A DNA stretch of 64,000 nt from Vallitalea maricola (GTDB taxonomy: Bacteria; Bacillota; Clostridia; Lachnospirales; Vallitaleaceae). Under the pieces are notes generated by a model. The model was not told the DNA's origin, did no database searches, and saw nothing but the letters and a program-made list of their open reading frames with translations. Every line of letters begins with the position of its first letter. Position 1 is the first letter of the stretch. Shown piece by piece: positions 1 to 9,187 of the stretch. Made by a program: the position numbers and the translations under genes. The stretch is from contig NZ_BTPU01000076.1 of NCBI RefSeq assembly GCF_036985595.1, positions 23,588-87,587 on the forward strand. The letters are read 5' to 3'.

Positions 1-78
1 ATCGCATTAGCCCTTAATCAGAGCATGAGCGGATTCCTTAAAAGGCGCTGGGACGTTGGAAATACGGGACCATTATAG
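1..78 (+). repeat. attC-like site, right part only (cut by window edge)
   Basis: The central part of the long site class (GCATTAGCCCTTAATCAG, then GAGCATGAGC) is followed by an inner box near 54-66 (CGTTGGAAATAC) and a decayed right core at 71-78 (CATTATAG in place of GTTATAG). The same order of blocks recurs at 39723-39882. The left half lies outside the window. Confidence 0.55.
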
Positions 79-100
79 GAAACTTCTCACTAGGGTATTC

Positions 101-421
101 CTAATGAGTGTCAAAGAAGACTTTTATAATTCTGCTTGCTTGATAAAATCTCATAATTTCAATTTCAGATAAAGTATGATTTGGTATGTAAAAAAGAATA
201 TATGATTCAATAATTAGCATTCTATATTGTTTTGTCTTAAGTTGCAGGTCTTTTGGAATAGTACCTTTAGAAGGAAAATCTGCTAAGGATTGAACAGCAT
301 GATCAATTTTATCAATTAATTGATATGCTGCAGGTGGATTATCAATGGAAATATAGTTTAAGATATTCCTAACATCATCCATAGCAGTAGGGTAGTAAAT
401 TATTTTATATGGTTTAGACAT
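101..421 (-). CDS. RelE/ParE-family toxin
   Basis: A 106-residue type II toxin of the RelE/ParE fold, the family that includes ribosome-dependent mRNA interferases and gyrase poisons. The protein starts MSKPYKIIYYPTAMDDV and ends with the family-typical basic strand and VFFDTH tail. I chose the ATG at 419-421 rather than the one at 428-430 because it overlaps the antitoxin stop, as is usual for translationally coupled pairs. It is the only clearly intact gene on the minus strand. Toxin-antitoxin cassettes often lie against the array direction in integrons. The frame is intact although the upstream antitoxin frame is broken. Confidence 0.8.
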   Translation of the reverse strand: MSKPYKIIYYPTAMDDVRNILNYISIDNPPAAYQLIDKIDHAVQSLADFPSKGTIPKDLQLKTKQYRMLIIESYILFYIPNHTLSEIEIMRFYQASRIIKVFFDTH

Positions 422-680
422 TATATTCATTCCTCAACTCTTCCATAAAAATACTGTGACTTACTTTTGGTGCTCTATTAGCACGTTCTGCTTCAGCAAC
501 TGCAAGTTTTTCATAAAGTTCTAGTTTGGCTTGAAGTTGTTCAAAATAAGCTAAGCTCATTTACAACTAAGTCACCTTTGCCGTTTTTAGTAATATAAAC
601 AGGTTCGGCATCTTTATGACACGTTCAGATATTGTGTTAAAGTTATTTCTTAGGTCAGATATAGGAAGTATTTTGGGCAT
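414..680 (-). pseudogene. Phd/YefM-type antitoxin, frameshifted
   Basis: The frame begins MPKILPISDLRNNF after a good ribosome site (GAGGTG, 7 nt before the ATG), the classic Phd/YefM DNA-binding N-terminus. One base is missing around the SERV-H codons, so the frame stops after 37 residues. A compensating extra A further on restores the family frame (SLAYFEQLQAKLELYEKL), which runs to a stop at 414 overlapping the toxin start. As read, the antitoxin is inactive while the toxin is intact. Two sequencing errors are an alternative explanation. Confidence 0.65.
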
Positions 681-788
681 TTAATCACCTCGTTATATTA
701 TTATGAGTAAATTATATTATAATTATGATATATGGTAAATAAGATTTTTAATAATATTGAGTATAAATTTGTAATTTTTGAGTAGCAT

Positions 789-885
789 CCTATAACAAAA
801 TATTTCCGCTTGCTACCCATATTCACTCTTTTTAGGGATATTTATGAGGTCAAGAGTGAACGTCGGAAATAAGAACCGTTAGAGG
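789..885 (+). repeat. attC-like site, complete (class A)
   Basis: Left core CCTATAAC (789-796), inner box TATTTCCG (801-808), second arm TTCACTCTT (822-830). The right side is the mirror: AAGAGTGAA (852-860), CGGAAATA (864-871), GTTAGAGG (878-885). The inner boxes and second arms are perfect complements. It separates the toxin-antitoxin pair from the next gene. Confidence 0.75.
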
Positions 886-929
886 AAAGAATAGATTAGT
901 TTAAGATGCAGTGGAAGAGAGGTTTTGCT

Positions 930-1370
930 ATGTTGTCAATTGAACCAATTGTTGAAGTAAATAGACAGGATTTTTTTGATTCAATTGAAGAATTATCATT
1001 TAGTAGACTTATGAATGCAGAAGCTTCAGTTGATGTTCGAGATTGTGTAATGATGGATAACTATTTGGTTTTCGCACTCCGACTTGGCTCTAAATCACTA
1101 ATTAAGTATGGACTCTCATATGTAGTCTATCGAGAGATTGATGAGGGAGTTGAGTTAATTGAGATTTTCTATGAAGATGATAGTTTTATACCTCATTCAT
1201 CGGTTTGGTCAGCATATTGGATTCTGAATAAGTTTGGTAAGTATAGATATATTGATATTGAGATAGACACTTATAAGAGGCTAGAGCCATCCTTTGATGA
1301 TGCTTGCGCAGTTTTTTATAGTGAGCAACTAGACGAGCGTAAATATCGAGTTTTTGATGTGGATTTCTAA
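930..1370 (+). CDS. hypothetical protein, 146 aa
   Basis: An acidic soluble protein that I do not recognise. It has no signal peptide or membrane segment. An upstream ATG at 906 exists, but only the ATG at 930 has a ribosome site (GAAGAGAGG about 7 nt ahead). It is a single-gene cassette between the attC-like site at 789-885 and a degenerate one that starts at its stop codon. Confidence 0.6.
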   Translation: MLSIEPIVEVNRQDFFDSIEELSFSRLMNAEASVDVRDCVMMDNYLVFALRLGSKSLIKYGLSYVVYREIDEGVELIEIFYEDDSFIPHSSVWSAYWILNKFGKYRYIDIEIDTYKRLEPSFDDACAVFYSEQLDERKYRVFDVDF

Positions 1371-1514
1371 CTGGACCTTGTTGGTAGATTAGAGTATCAG
1401 AAGATAGAATAGGCTCTAGATGTAGGTTTTCTTAAGCTTCCGTCTATTCCTTCCTAGTTGACGACATGGGTTGATAATGGGAAGGATGCCACACATCTTC
1501 AACTAACGTTATAA
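1365..1514 (+). repeat. degenerate attC-like site
   Basis: A core-like TTCTAAC overlaps the stop of the preceding gene, and a right core-like GTTATAA lies at 1508-1514. The sequence between is unlike the common classes and the inner boxes pair poorly. Assigned mainly from position and the two cores; it could be chance. Confidence 0.3.
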
Positions 1515-1584
1515 AAAATACTAATTAATCTTTTGAGATAACTGATAATAGTAGAATATTAGGAGTAGGAAGGTGGAATAAAGA

Positions 1585-2180
1585 GTGGAAAACATAAATA
1601 TTAGGCTTGAAGAAAAAAAAGATTGGCTAGAAGTAGAATTACTAACAAGAGTAGCTTTTTGGAGTGAAGATCGAATAAAAAAATAGGTGTTGGTGCTACA
1701 GAACATTACATGGTACATATGATGAGAGAAAATGAAGGGATTAGGGAGTTAACTTTTGTAGCAGAATTAAAAGACGAAATTGTTGGTCATATCATATACA
1801 GCAAAGGTTCATATATTCTACAATCTGATGGAACTAAGAAAAAGGTGCTTAATTTTGGACCACTAAGTGTATTACCCAAATATCAGAAAAAAGGTATTGG
1901 AAGTGCATTAATGAAATACTCTATTAAACGAGCTAAAGAATTGGGATATGGAGCAATCCTGTTTTTTGGACATCCGACCTACTATCCTAAATTTAGATTT
2001 AAGGAAGCAAAAGAATTTGGAATAACTACAAAAAAAGGAGATAATTTTCCTGCATTCATGGCAATGGAATTACAAGAAGGTTATCTAAGTGGAGTTACTG
2101 GAAAGTACGTTGAAGCACCTATCTACGATGACAGTTTGACTAAAAAATCAGCAAAAGAGTATGATAAACTCTTTCAATAA
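1585..2180 (+). pseudogene. GNAT N-acetyltransferase (YhbS-like), frameshifted
   Basis: A GTG at 1585 (after AGGAAGGTGG) opens a frame reading VENINIRLEEKKDWLEVELL, the usual N-terminus of a YhbS-type GNAT. It stops after a run of seven A's near 1678. The family frame resumes one base out (GVGATEHYMVH) and continues to 2180, including the acetyl-CoA loop QKKGIGSALM. An internal ATG at 1710 could give a shorter 156-residue protein that keeps the catalytic core. The A-run makes slippage or a sequencing error possible. Confidence 0.7.
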
Positions 2181-2184
2181 AAGG

Positions 2185-2230
2185 GACTCCTTCTAAGGCA
2201 CTGGGACGTGGGAAATATGGGACGTTAGAT
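2185..2230 (+). repeat. attC-like right half
   Basis: CCTTCTAAGGCACTGGGACG, then GGGAAATATGGGAC and the core GTTAGAT (2224-2230). It matches the right halves at 14218-14256 and 1-78. No left core is visible, so the left half was lost, perhaps with the 3' end of the preceding gene. The next 45 bases resemble the sequence that follows other right cores (see 28985-29025). Confidence 0.55.
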
Positions 2231-2339
2231 AAAATTGACTCATTCATTTCGGAGTGTTTACTTTTAGGTCACTAAATAAAAAATAATAAATTTGGTGTAT
2301 TATAATGATTATATAATACGAACTGAAAGGTTGGAACAT

Positions 2340-2900
2340 ATGTTAAGTATTTTAAAGGCAAATAAGAAGTTATCAGAGTGTCTTGAAAGATTTTGTGATG
2401 TTGAAATTTTAGATGATTTTCAAAAAACTGAAGATGAAGATGGATACTTAGAATATAATATTAATGGAAAAACGTTCGCCAAAGAAGGTGGTGGTGGCGA
2501 ATATATTCTTTTAGAGGATGGTTCCGTAGGTTTTTGGGGAAGTGAAGGACAGGTAGGTAGAATAGCTGACAATATTAATGATTTTTTCGAGTTTGTAATA
2601 AACTGCCCATATTGGCAAGACTATGTCAAAAAAGACATGTATGTAAATATTTCCGTACTTTCTGAGTTTTCAAAGAAGAACTATGATGAACTTGTCACAT
2701 CAATGAAAAAGGACTGCATTGATGTTTTAAAAAAGCAAAAATACATGGCCGATAATCTAGGAATAAAATTATATGATGATGTTGCCACTCAGGTATTGAT
2801 TAGGTTTTATAAAAGTGCAAATCGTGAAATGAGATTTTACGCTGAATTTACTGAAGATGATGGTAGTAAGCATAGCACTTCAGGAACACTATTTGAATAG
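2340..2900 (+). CDS. hypothetical protein, possibly SUKH/SMI1-KNR4-like
   Basis: A 186-residue acidic soluble protein. A TTG at 2292 would add 16 residues, but the ATG at 2340 has a better site (GAAAGG about 9 nt ahead). The middle segment (EYILLEDGSVGFWGSEGQVG, then ...NINDFFEFVINCPYW) looks like a SUKH/SMI1-type pattern of a tryptophan/glycine turn followed by a helix rich in F. This is a weak impression only, and an immunity role is not shown. Confidence 0.55.
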   Translation: MLSILKANKKLSECLERFCDVEILDDFQKTEDEDGYLEYNINGKTFAKEGGGGEYILLEDGSVGFWGSEGQVGRIADNINDFFEFVINCPYWQDYVKKDMYVNISVLSEFSKKNYDELVTSMKKDCIDVLKKQKYMADNLGIKLYDDVATQVLIRFYKSANREMRFYAEFTEDDGSKHSTSGTLFE

Positions 2901-3080
2901 CATTTAATTATTAGCGAAGAGAAGGTAATTTAATTACAGTTTCTTGTAAATTGGCAAATAATTAACAAAATAATAGTTGATACATATAATTAAATTTATT
3001 ATAACTAACATATAATTAGAAGAGATTTTTTCTAGGTATTATAAAAAGGATGATGATATTTATCAAAAGGAGGAAATATA

Positions 3081-3548
3081 GTGGAATACATTAAATTTAG
3101 TTTACTATTTATTTTTAGTCATGTGGTAGCTTATACATTTGCAGGAGTTATAGCACTAAAGGTAAGCAAAGAGATTTATGAAAACAAAAGCAGACATTGT
3201 GATTTCTTAAGAGATATGTCAAATAAAGAAGAGAGTATGTATGTTTCAAAGTGTTTTTTACCAGCTCAAATTTTAAGAGGATTTCTGATGTCAATTGTTC
3301 TTTTGCCAATATTGGACAGTCTGTTAGAATTATCATTTGTATTACAAGTAACCTTTTTTTGCAGTCTAATGTTTATTTATACCCATATTTCTGCTGTATC
3401 ACCGTTTATTGATAACATAGAAGGATTTGTATACTTTAAAAAACAGTATATCAAGAAGAATATAATTGTAAAATTTCAATTAGAGATGGTTATGTACAGT
3501 ATTTTATTCAGCCTGTTTTTAGGAATTTTATTGAGGATTACATATTAA
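3081..3548 (+). CDS. hypothetical membrane protein, 155 aa
   Basis: GTG start after a strong AAGGAGG site. Hydrophobic segments at about residues 6-26, 63-84, 86-104 and 136-153 suggest four membrane helices, with basic loops between. I do not recognise the family. The following 235 bases (3549-3783) show no gene; they end in a segment also found ahead of other attC-like left cores. Confidence 0.6.
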   Translation: MEYIKFSLLFIFSHVVAYTFAGVIALKVSKEIYENKSRHCDFLRDMSNKEESMYVSKCFLPAQILRGFLMSIVLLPILDSLLELSFVLQVTFFCSLMFIYTHISAVSPFIDNIEGFVYFKKQYIKKNIIVKFQLEMVMYSILFSLFLGILLRITY

Positions 3549-3783
3549 GGATTATTCTGGAGTTTACAAATTAAGATGCATAATGAAAAGATTTCAATGT
3601 ACGTCTAAATGATATAAAGACATGACATAAGTGTTGTAAACATTTATCCGTTCAAAATTGTTGTTTTGCAAATTATTACCAGAAAGATGTATTAATGTAT
3701 GAACAAAATAGATTTATATAGCTATGGATTAGCTCTTAGGTATTATTTATAATGGTGGCTACAGCGGTTTACGTATTATCCAT

Positions 3784-3962
3784 CACCTAACAAAATATTT
3801 CCGGTTACTAATTTATGGTATAATGAAAACATCGACTACGGGAGCAAGTATAAATATTAAGTAATATGTACACTACTGCACATGCACTGCAAGTACCGCC
3901 TACGAAGAAGGACTCTGTAGGCGGTACTTGCAGTGAAGAGACGTAATACGGATCGTTGAGTG
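3784..3962 (+). repeat. attC-like site, complete, with 18-bp central stem
   Basis: Left core ACCTAAC (3785-3791) and right core GTTGAGT (3955-3961) both fit RYYYAAC/GTTRRRY exactly. The left inner box is TATTTCCG; the right one is decayed (GTAATACGG). The centre carries a perfect 18-bp inverted repeat (ACTGCAAGTACCGCCTAC and its complement) with a 13-nt loop. The site is longer than the others because of about 75 extra bases on its left arm. Confidence 0.7.
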
Positions 3963-4008
3963 AAATTGGATACTAGTTATTAATGAAGTATATTAAAAGG
4001 ATGTTTTT

Positions 4009-4542
4009 ATGATAAATTTAGCAAACTACATAACAATTACAAGAATTATCCTTGTCTTACTATTATTGATCATAGAACCTCTAAGTGCAAAATTTTTTAT
4101 TATATATACAGTATGTGGAATAAGTGATATGCTTGATGGGTATGTTGCCAGGAAAACTGGTACAACAAGTATAATTGGTGAGAAACTAGACTCAATAGCA
4201 GATTTATTAATGGTATTTATAGTAATATACAAACTATATCCTATAATACAATTACCATTAAAATCATATATTTGGATTAGCGTTATAATAGTAATAAGAG
4301 TAATTTCAATGATAATAGTGTTTATAAAGTATAGAACTTTTGGGATACTTCACACATACGCTAATAAGGTTACTGGATTTTTATTATTCTTATCACCTTT
4401 GTTACTTGTGCTCATTCAATTAAATGTACTAACTTTTATACTTTGTATCTTTGGTAGTATTTCGGCAATAGAGGAACTAATTATTAATATCATCTCTAAT
4501 GAGTTAGAACTAAACAAAAAAAGTATATTTTTTATAGAGTGA
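4009..4542 (+). CDS. CDP-alcohol phosphatidyltransferase family protein
   Basis: An integral membrane enzyme of the family that transfers a phosphatidyl group from a CDP-linked donor to an alcohol (PgsA- or PssA-like). The complete signature is present: D40, D43-G44, A47-R48, G57, D61, D65 with the standard spacing. It has about 5-6 membrane segments and 177 residues, close to family length. A paralogue with the motif at identical positions lies at 32191-32736. The alcohol substrate cannot be read from sequence. Confidence 0.85.
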   Translation: MINLANYITITRIILVLLLLIIEPLSAKFFIIYTVCGISDMLDGYVARKTGTTSIIGEKLDSIADLLMVFIVIYKLYPIIQLPLKSYIWISVIIVIRVISMIIVFIKYRTFGILHTYANKVTGFLLFLSPLLLVLIQLNVLTFILCIFGSISAIEELIINIISNELELNKKSIFFIE

Positions 4543-4582
4543 TTTGAAGTATTTGATATACTGGCAATTACCGTATCTAACA

Positions 4583-4612
4583 TCACTTAACAATATATTT
4601 CCGTTCGCATAT
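4583..4612 (+). repeat. attC-like left half
   Basis: CACTTAAC (core 4585-4591) followed by AATATATTTCCGTTCGC, the class A left half. No matching CGGAAA box follows before the next gene, so the right half is missing. It is preceded by the recurring extension GGCAATTACCGTATC. Confidence 0.55.
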
Positions 4613-4731
4613 AAGTTACAGCTAACTTAAATAAGTTTATTATTCATATAAGCATATTAGTTATAAGATTATATATTAGTGATTTTGTAGGATATAAAAG
4701 GTTATTAGTTGATATTGAAGGGATGACTTAC

Positions 4732-5511
4732 ATGATAACAATATGGGATTGGTTTGAAAGATATATGCCCATTAAAGAACGGTATAGGTTAATTAAAGAA
4801 GCTGGATTTGATGGAATTATGATGTGGTGGAGTAATGAGTTTGGGCGTGATATTTTTGGTAAGGATGATTATCGCAATGGACCGAAAATTGCACGCGAAA
4901 TTGGACTTTTCATTGAAAATATCCATGCGCATGTTCAAAACGCAAATAAGCTTTGGCTTGATAATCTAGAAGGTGAATCTCAAGGTAAATGTTACCGCCA
5001 ATGTGTTAAAGATTGTGCAGATTTTGACATCCCAACAATGGTTCTACACTTACCTAGTGAAGATAATTTATATAATCCATTAGGATTAGACCGTATGAAG
5101 ATGATTGCAGAACTAGCAGAGCATCATGGTGTAAATGTTGCATTAGAGAATCTACATAATCTTCCAAGTTTAGCTTATATATTAGAACAAGTTGATTCTC
5201 AACGTATTGGATTTTGTTATGACAGTGGACATCATTACCGCTACTATCCAGATGTTGATTTACTATCTAAATATGGAACAAGACTAATGGCACTACATTT
5301 ACATGATAACAATGGAAGTAATGGTCAGCATGGTTTACCTTTTGATGGCGATATTGATTGGGATATCACTATGAAGAATATTGTAGCAACATCTTATACT
5401 GGTGCAACAGCATTAGAGCCTATGAAATGGGATTACGAGAATCTAACAGTAGAAGAATTTTTGAGAGTTGCATTTGATAAAGCAAAAAGATTGGAACTAT
5501 TAAGAAGCTAG
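4732..5511 (+). CDS. sugar phosphate isomerase/epimerase (TIM barrel)
   Basis: A 259-residue xylose-isomerase-like TIM-barrel protein of the AP endonuclease 2 superfamily, which isomerises or epimerises small sugars or polyols at a divalent metal centre. Candidate metal ligands are E139 (ALEN), D164 and H167 (CYDSGH), H191 (LHLHDN) and E229 (ALEP). The ATG at 4732 is preferred because GAAGGG sits 9 nt ahead; the ATG at 4723 abuts it. A C-terminal fragment of a second copy lies at 39147-39310. The substrate is unknown. Confidence 0.85.
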   Translation: MITIWDWFERYMPIKERYRLIKEAGFDGIMMWWSNEFGRDIFGKDDYRNGPKIAREIGLFIENIHAHVQNANKLWLDNLEGESQGKCYRQCVKDCADFDIPTMVLHLPSEDNLYNPLGLDRMKMIAELAEHHGVNVALENLHNLPSLAYILEQVDSQRIGFCYDSGHHYRYYPDVDLLSKYGTRLMALHLHDNNGSNGQHGLPFDGDIDWDITMKNIVATSYTGATALEPMKWDYENLTVEEFLRVAFDKAKRLELLRS

Positions 5512-5637
5512 ATTACTAAACGTTAGATTAAATATAATATAAAGCAACATTTCAATATAGATAAAGCATTACAATGTATTAAGGATGAAACGAAATTGTT
5601 TCTATTTAGACTTATCATACTAGTGAGGTGAAGTGCT

Positions 5638-6126
5638 TTGGATAATTTATCAAGCATAATTTGGATTTTCCCGTTAACAATTACATTACATAATATTGAA
5701 GAGGCCTTATGGTTACCAAGTTGGTCTCAAAAAGTGAAGCGGTATCATAAACCAGTAGGTAAAAATGAATTCTATTTTGCATTGATATGTGTAACACTCT
5801 TGGCATATTTATTTTCATTTTTATATATGCTTTATGCTAATAATGGAATAATTAGATATGTGTATTTTGGTTTTGTTGGATCAATGATACTGAACGCAAT
5901 TTTTCCGCATTTAATTGCTACAATAGTATTAAGGCAGTATGCTCCTGGGGTAATAACTGGAATATTACTTAATGTACCGTGCTATAGTCTATTAATATCT
6001 TTTGCAGTAAAAAGTAACCTTATATCATTGACTGAAGTTTTGGTCTCTACAGTAATAGTTGGTGGCATTATGCTAGCTATACTACCTATTTTATTCAGAA
6101 TAGGACGAAAGGTAGTCGATTACTAA
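5638..6126 (+). CDS. HXXEE domain membrane protein
   Basis: TTG start after GAGGTG. The defining H18-N-I-E21-E22 motif lies just after the first hydrophobic stretch, and the later NAIFPHL segment and four or so membrane helices also fit. The biochemical role of HXXEE proteins is not established to my knowledge. A core-like GTTAGAT at 5522-5528, between this gene and the isomerase, may be an attC remnant. Confidence 0.75.
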   Translation: MDNLSSIIWIFPLTITLHNIEEALWLPSWSQKVKRYHKPVGKNEFYFALICVTLLAYLFSFLYMLYANNGIIRYVYFGFVGSMILNAIFPHLIATIVLRQYAPGVITGILLNVPCYSLLISFAVKSNLISLTEVLVSTVIVGGIMLAILPILFRIGRKVVDY

Positions 6127-6246
6127 TATAAAAGCTTCTTTTACATATTGGTTGGCTATTAACAATTCATATTTTATGTTGGGTATAGTATTTGATAGAT
6201 TGTATCAATAAGCTATTTCTATGGAGGGGTGTTGAGAGGAATAATT

Positions 6247-6738
6247 ATGAATTTAACAGTATGGGTCAGTAGTATTAAACATTTACAGCAGTTTTCAACA
6301 ATTGCTCCAGATGGGGTAACTGCCAATGAAATTAAAAGAAGATTGCCTAAAGATTTTCCACAAATGACTATAAATCAGTATAATATTCCTTTAGTTATGA
6401 ATTCTGAAGGAAAACTTATAGTAGAAGAAAATAGTATTAGTTTTACTGCAAAGAGAAAAAATTCATTCCTAATGGCTTTTCAAAAGTATAAAAATTTAGA
6501 TTATAATCTCAGCTTTAAATTAGATATTTTAGAAATTAATTGTATTGCTAGGTATCATCATATAGATATTATTAGTAAATATAATATTCATTGGATTAGA
6601 CTAATGCATAGTTCAGAAAAAACGATTAATAATTTGTTAATTAGTTGTAGAGGGTATGGATGTTTTACAAAAGTTCACAATAAGAATGATAAGCTTCATA
6701 TCTTTTTAAAAGAAATTATAGAAAAAAATAATGTATAA
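6247..6738 (+). CDS. hypothetical protein, 163 aa
   Basis: A basic soluble protein that I do not recognise. The ATG at 6247 follows AGAGGA; an in-frame TTG at 6229 is less well placed. The N-terminus (residues about 1-60) looks helical and could be a winged-helix-like region, but no motif is firm. Confidence 0.55.
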   Translation: MNLTVWVSSIKHLQQFSTIAPDGVTANEIKRRLPKDFPQMTINQYNIPLVMNSEGKLIVEENSISFTAKRKNSFLMAFQKYKNLDYNLSFKLDILEINCIARYHHIDIISKYNIHWIRLMHSSEKTINNLLISCRGYGCFTKVHNKNDKLHIFLKEIIEKNNV

Positions 6739-6759
6739 TAGGTGATGTTTACTCAAATG

Positions 6760-6768
6760 TGATATAAT
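6760..6768 (+). promoter_or_regulatory. extended -10 promoter for the 6868 gene
   Basis: TGATATAAT is a TGn-TATAAT extended -10 element about 100 bp ahead of the membrane protein gene. No good -35 is visible, which is tolerated for this promoter type. A near-identical TGATATAAT lies at 17700-17708. Confidence 0.45.
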
Positions 6769-6867
6769 GATTCTATTGAGTACTGAAAATACATCTAGAT
6801 TATTCTATTATAAGAGAACAGATGGAGGAAATAGATTTTTAGGGTAGTTCAGGAATGAGGTAGCAAG

Positions 6868-7587
6868 ATGTTAGAAGACATATATATAATTTGGAGGGAT
6901 TTAGTAATTTTGTTGCTTTATGTAACTCAATTGATTCTTTTAAGTTTATTTCTATCTACACAAATATATGGTGAGTATTATGCTTTATGTTCTCACTATA
7001 ATTTGTTTGAGGATAAAGCTAGAAGAAGACTGATAATATATATTTTTGGAGATAAGGAAAACTATGAAATTGATAGCAAATTGAAAAGAAAGGAAATTCA
7101 GTGGTATATCTATGGAATTCTTTTTCTAGTGGTATTCGTAGCCTTTATTGTTTTGTTATTATTTGGACATCACAATACGTTGCTTGAAATTATCTACCTT
7201 ATTGGATCTACAGTATTAATTATCATTCTAGATATACTAGATTTCAATTTGCATTATAGGAAAGTTGAAAGAATGATTAATTCAATGGAATATGAAGAGT
7301 TGATATATAATGAGTATGAAAGGCTTGCCTTGCCAAGGCTAATTTATTTTTGTGGTTCGGTTATAGTAGCCATAATTTTATTTGCTGTTCTAGAAGACTA
7401 CTTTGGAGAAATATTAGGAATTGTAATGTCAATTTACTTTATGTTTATAGGTATATTTGGAGCGTTTGTTAAGATGATGTTTTTGAAACTTCCAATAGCA
7501 ATGTATGGAGAATTGGTTGTTCCAATAAATATACTTATAGCTGTAATTAGTTTTGGGACTTTAGTTTATCAACTACTTACATTATAA
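6868..7587 (+). CDS. hypothetical membrane protein, 239 aa
   Basis: About six predicted membrane helices (near residues 10-32, 83-102, 107-126, 158-176, 182-205, 214-237). The family is unknown. Its last 35 codons recur almost unchanged as a fragment at 39541-39645, so a second copy once existed. The 3' flank joins directly to a truncated peptidase gene, marking a recombination junction at about 7588-7596. Confidence 0.65.
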   Translation: MLEDIYIIWRDLVILLLYVTQLILLSLFLSTQIYGEYYALCSHYNLFEDKARRRLIIYIFGDKENYEIDSKLKRKEIQWYIYGILFLVVFVAFIVLLLFGHHNTLLEIIYLIGSTVLIIILDILDFNLHYRKVERMINSMEYEELIYNEYERLALPRLIYFCGSVIVAIILFAVLEDYFGEILGIVMSIYFMFIGIFGAFVKMMFLKLPIAMYGELVVPINILIAVISFGTLVYQLLTL

Positions 7588-7595
7588 TTTTACAA

Positions 7596-7943
7596 AATAA
7601 AATAAATAATAATATACCTAGATGGCTAAATGAAGGTATTGCTTCTTATGAAGCTAAAGATAAAAACCCAGAATGGATTATAAAGACAATTAAAAATGGA
7701 TTGGAAAATAATAATATTCCTAGATTTAGAGATTTAGATACCGGTGATGATTTTGAAACTTTTTTCAATAGAAATGGTTATCAATATTCATATACCATTG
7801 TAGAATTTATTGTTACAGAGTTTGGGTATGATAAGTTGAAGGAGTTTATTCAATCACCAACTATGTATTTAGAAGTTTTTGGATTAACAGAAAATCAGTT
7901 ACAAGAAAAATGGATAACCTATCTTGGGGAGAAGTATCTATAA
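7596..7943 (+). pseudogene. C-terminal fragment of a gluzincin-like peptidase
   Basis: An open frame of 115 codons without a start, nearly identical to the C-terminal part of the peptidase gene at 11460-12182. It begins at NKINNN, just after the point where the HEFVH zinc motif would be, so the catalytic residues are lost. It keeps the natural C-terminus (LQEKWITYLGEKYL) that the other copy has lost to a nonsense change. A TTG at 7701 could give an 80-residue product, unlikely to be functional. Confidence 0.7.
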
Positions 7944-7999
7944 CTAATAGTTTTACAAGACATCTGGTTACACTAATGGAATAAGGAGGAACATATAAA

Positions 8000-8506
8000 T
8001 TGACATCATTTAAGATAGATAAGTGTAGGATTACAATTTTGATAGGTATCATATTATTGGTTGTTACTTCAACAGTTGCCATATGGGCTTACAATCAAAA
8101 ATTGAAATTGGAGCAAAATCAATTGGAGCGAGATGTACAAGCAACGTACATGGTTATGAATTTGCTAAATGGGGAGTTAAAACGTTATCAATGTATGTAT
8201 GATAGAGGGGATATTGATGAAGTCTCATTGAAAGAACATCAAGATATGATAAGGGGAATCTGTAATACTACTATGAAGATTAGATATGCCTCACAAATGT
8301 CTAATATCAGAATGATTACACCAGAATCTCTAGAAGATGTTGACGATGAATCTTATCAAAAGTATTTGAAAATGTCGGATTATCTCTCTTCAATTTTCGA
8401 GGGAAGACCTAAATCAGAAAAGTATGAAGGGGAAGAAGTTGAATACTTCTATAATATTTATATTTCTGATGAATTTAAGAGTTCAATTGAACAAATTTTG
8501 AGTTAG
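8000..8506 (+). CDS. membrane-anchored hypothetical protein, 168 aa
   Basis: TTG start after AAGGAGG. One N-terminal membrane segment (residues about 10-29) is followed by a helical, charged extracytoplasmic or cytoplasmic domain with coiled-coil character at 30-60. I do not recognise the family. Confidence 0.6.
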   Translation: MTSFKIDKCRITILIGIILLVVTSTVAIWAYNQKLKLEQNQLERDVQATYMVMNLLNGELKRYQCMYDRGDIDEVSLKEHQDMIRGICNTTMKIRYASQMSNIRMITPESLEDVDDESYQKYLKMSDYLSSIFEGRPKSEKYEGEEVEYFYNIYISDEFKSSIEQILS

Positions 8507-8585
8507 TACTAGAGGTTTAATAGCTTCCGTAATTAATATATATATAGCAATTAGAAATATTATTTGATGAAGAGGAGAAATTCAA

Positions 8586-8975
8586 ATGTATTTATATCGA
8601 CCAGTTGGTTTAAAGGAATTTATTTTGATTAAGGATTCTGGTTACACTCAGTTTCCTCCAAGGTTGTTTCACCAACCAATCTTTTATCCAGTATTGAATG
8701 AAGAATATGCTATTGAGATTGCTTCAAACTGGAACACTAAGGATGCAATATCAGACTTCATTGGTATAGTATTGAAGTTTGAGATTGATGATAGCTATGT
8801 TAGTAAATTTAAGGTAGAAGTGGTTGGAGGAAATATACATCAAGAGATGTGGGTTCCAGCGGAGGAATTAAATGAGTTTAATATCCACATAATAGGAGAG
8901 ATTCAAGTAAGTAAGACATTTTATGGCGATAAGTATCAAGGAAAGACCATTGAAGAACTGTTAGGCAACAGATAA
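8586..8975 (+). CDS. small protein of the family often labelled ADP-ribosylation/crystallin J1
   Basis: A 129-residue protein with the family pattern YRPVGLKEF, FPPRL, QPIFYPVLNEEYA, VVGG and WVPAEEL. Homologues carry the label ADP-ribosylation/crystallin J1, but their function is unknown and no ADP-ribosyl hydrolase motif is visible. Good site AAGAGGAG ahead of the ATG. It stands alone as a cassette-sized gene. Confidence 0.6.
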   Translation: MYLYRPVGLKEFILIKDSGYTQFPPRLFHQPIFYPVLNEEYAIEIASNWNTKDAISDFIGIVLKFEIDDSYVSKFKVEVVGGNIHQEMWVPAEELNEFNIHIIGEIQVSKTFYGDKYQGKTIEELLGNR

Positions 8976-9187
8976 TTTTGTAATACTCAACTCTTGAATA
9001 GGATAAGAAGCAACCAAGAAATTTGTTGGATTGGTATTGAATCATATTAAGCAAATAATTTATAATTGAAGCTATAGTAATTATAACTTGAAATATGGGG
9101 GCGAAAGCAGTTAGGCAAACTTTTATACTTCTTTTGACGCAGAGATACAGTGTGTTTTATATATATATAAACTGGGAGGTTGAGAAT

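Noticed and set aside
5519..5528. CGTTAGATT between the isomerase and HXXEE genes as an attC right end
   Set aside because: No CGGAAA-type box or left half nearby. Possible last trace, not annotated as a site.
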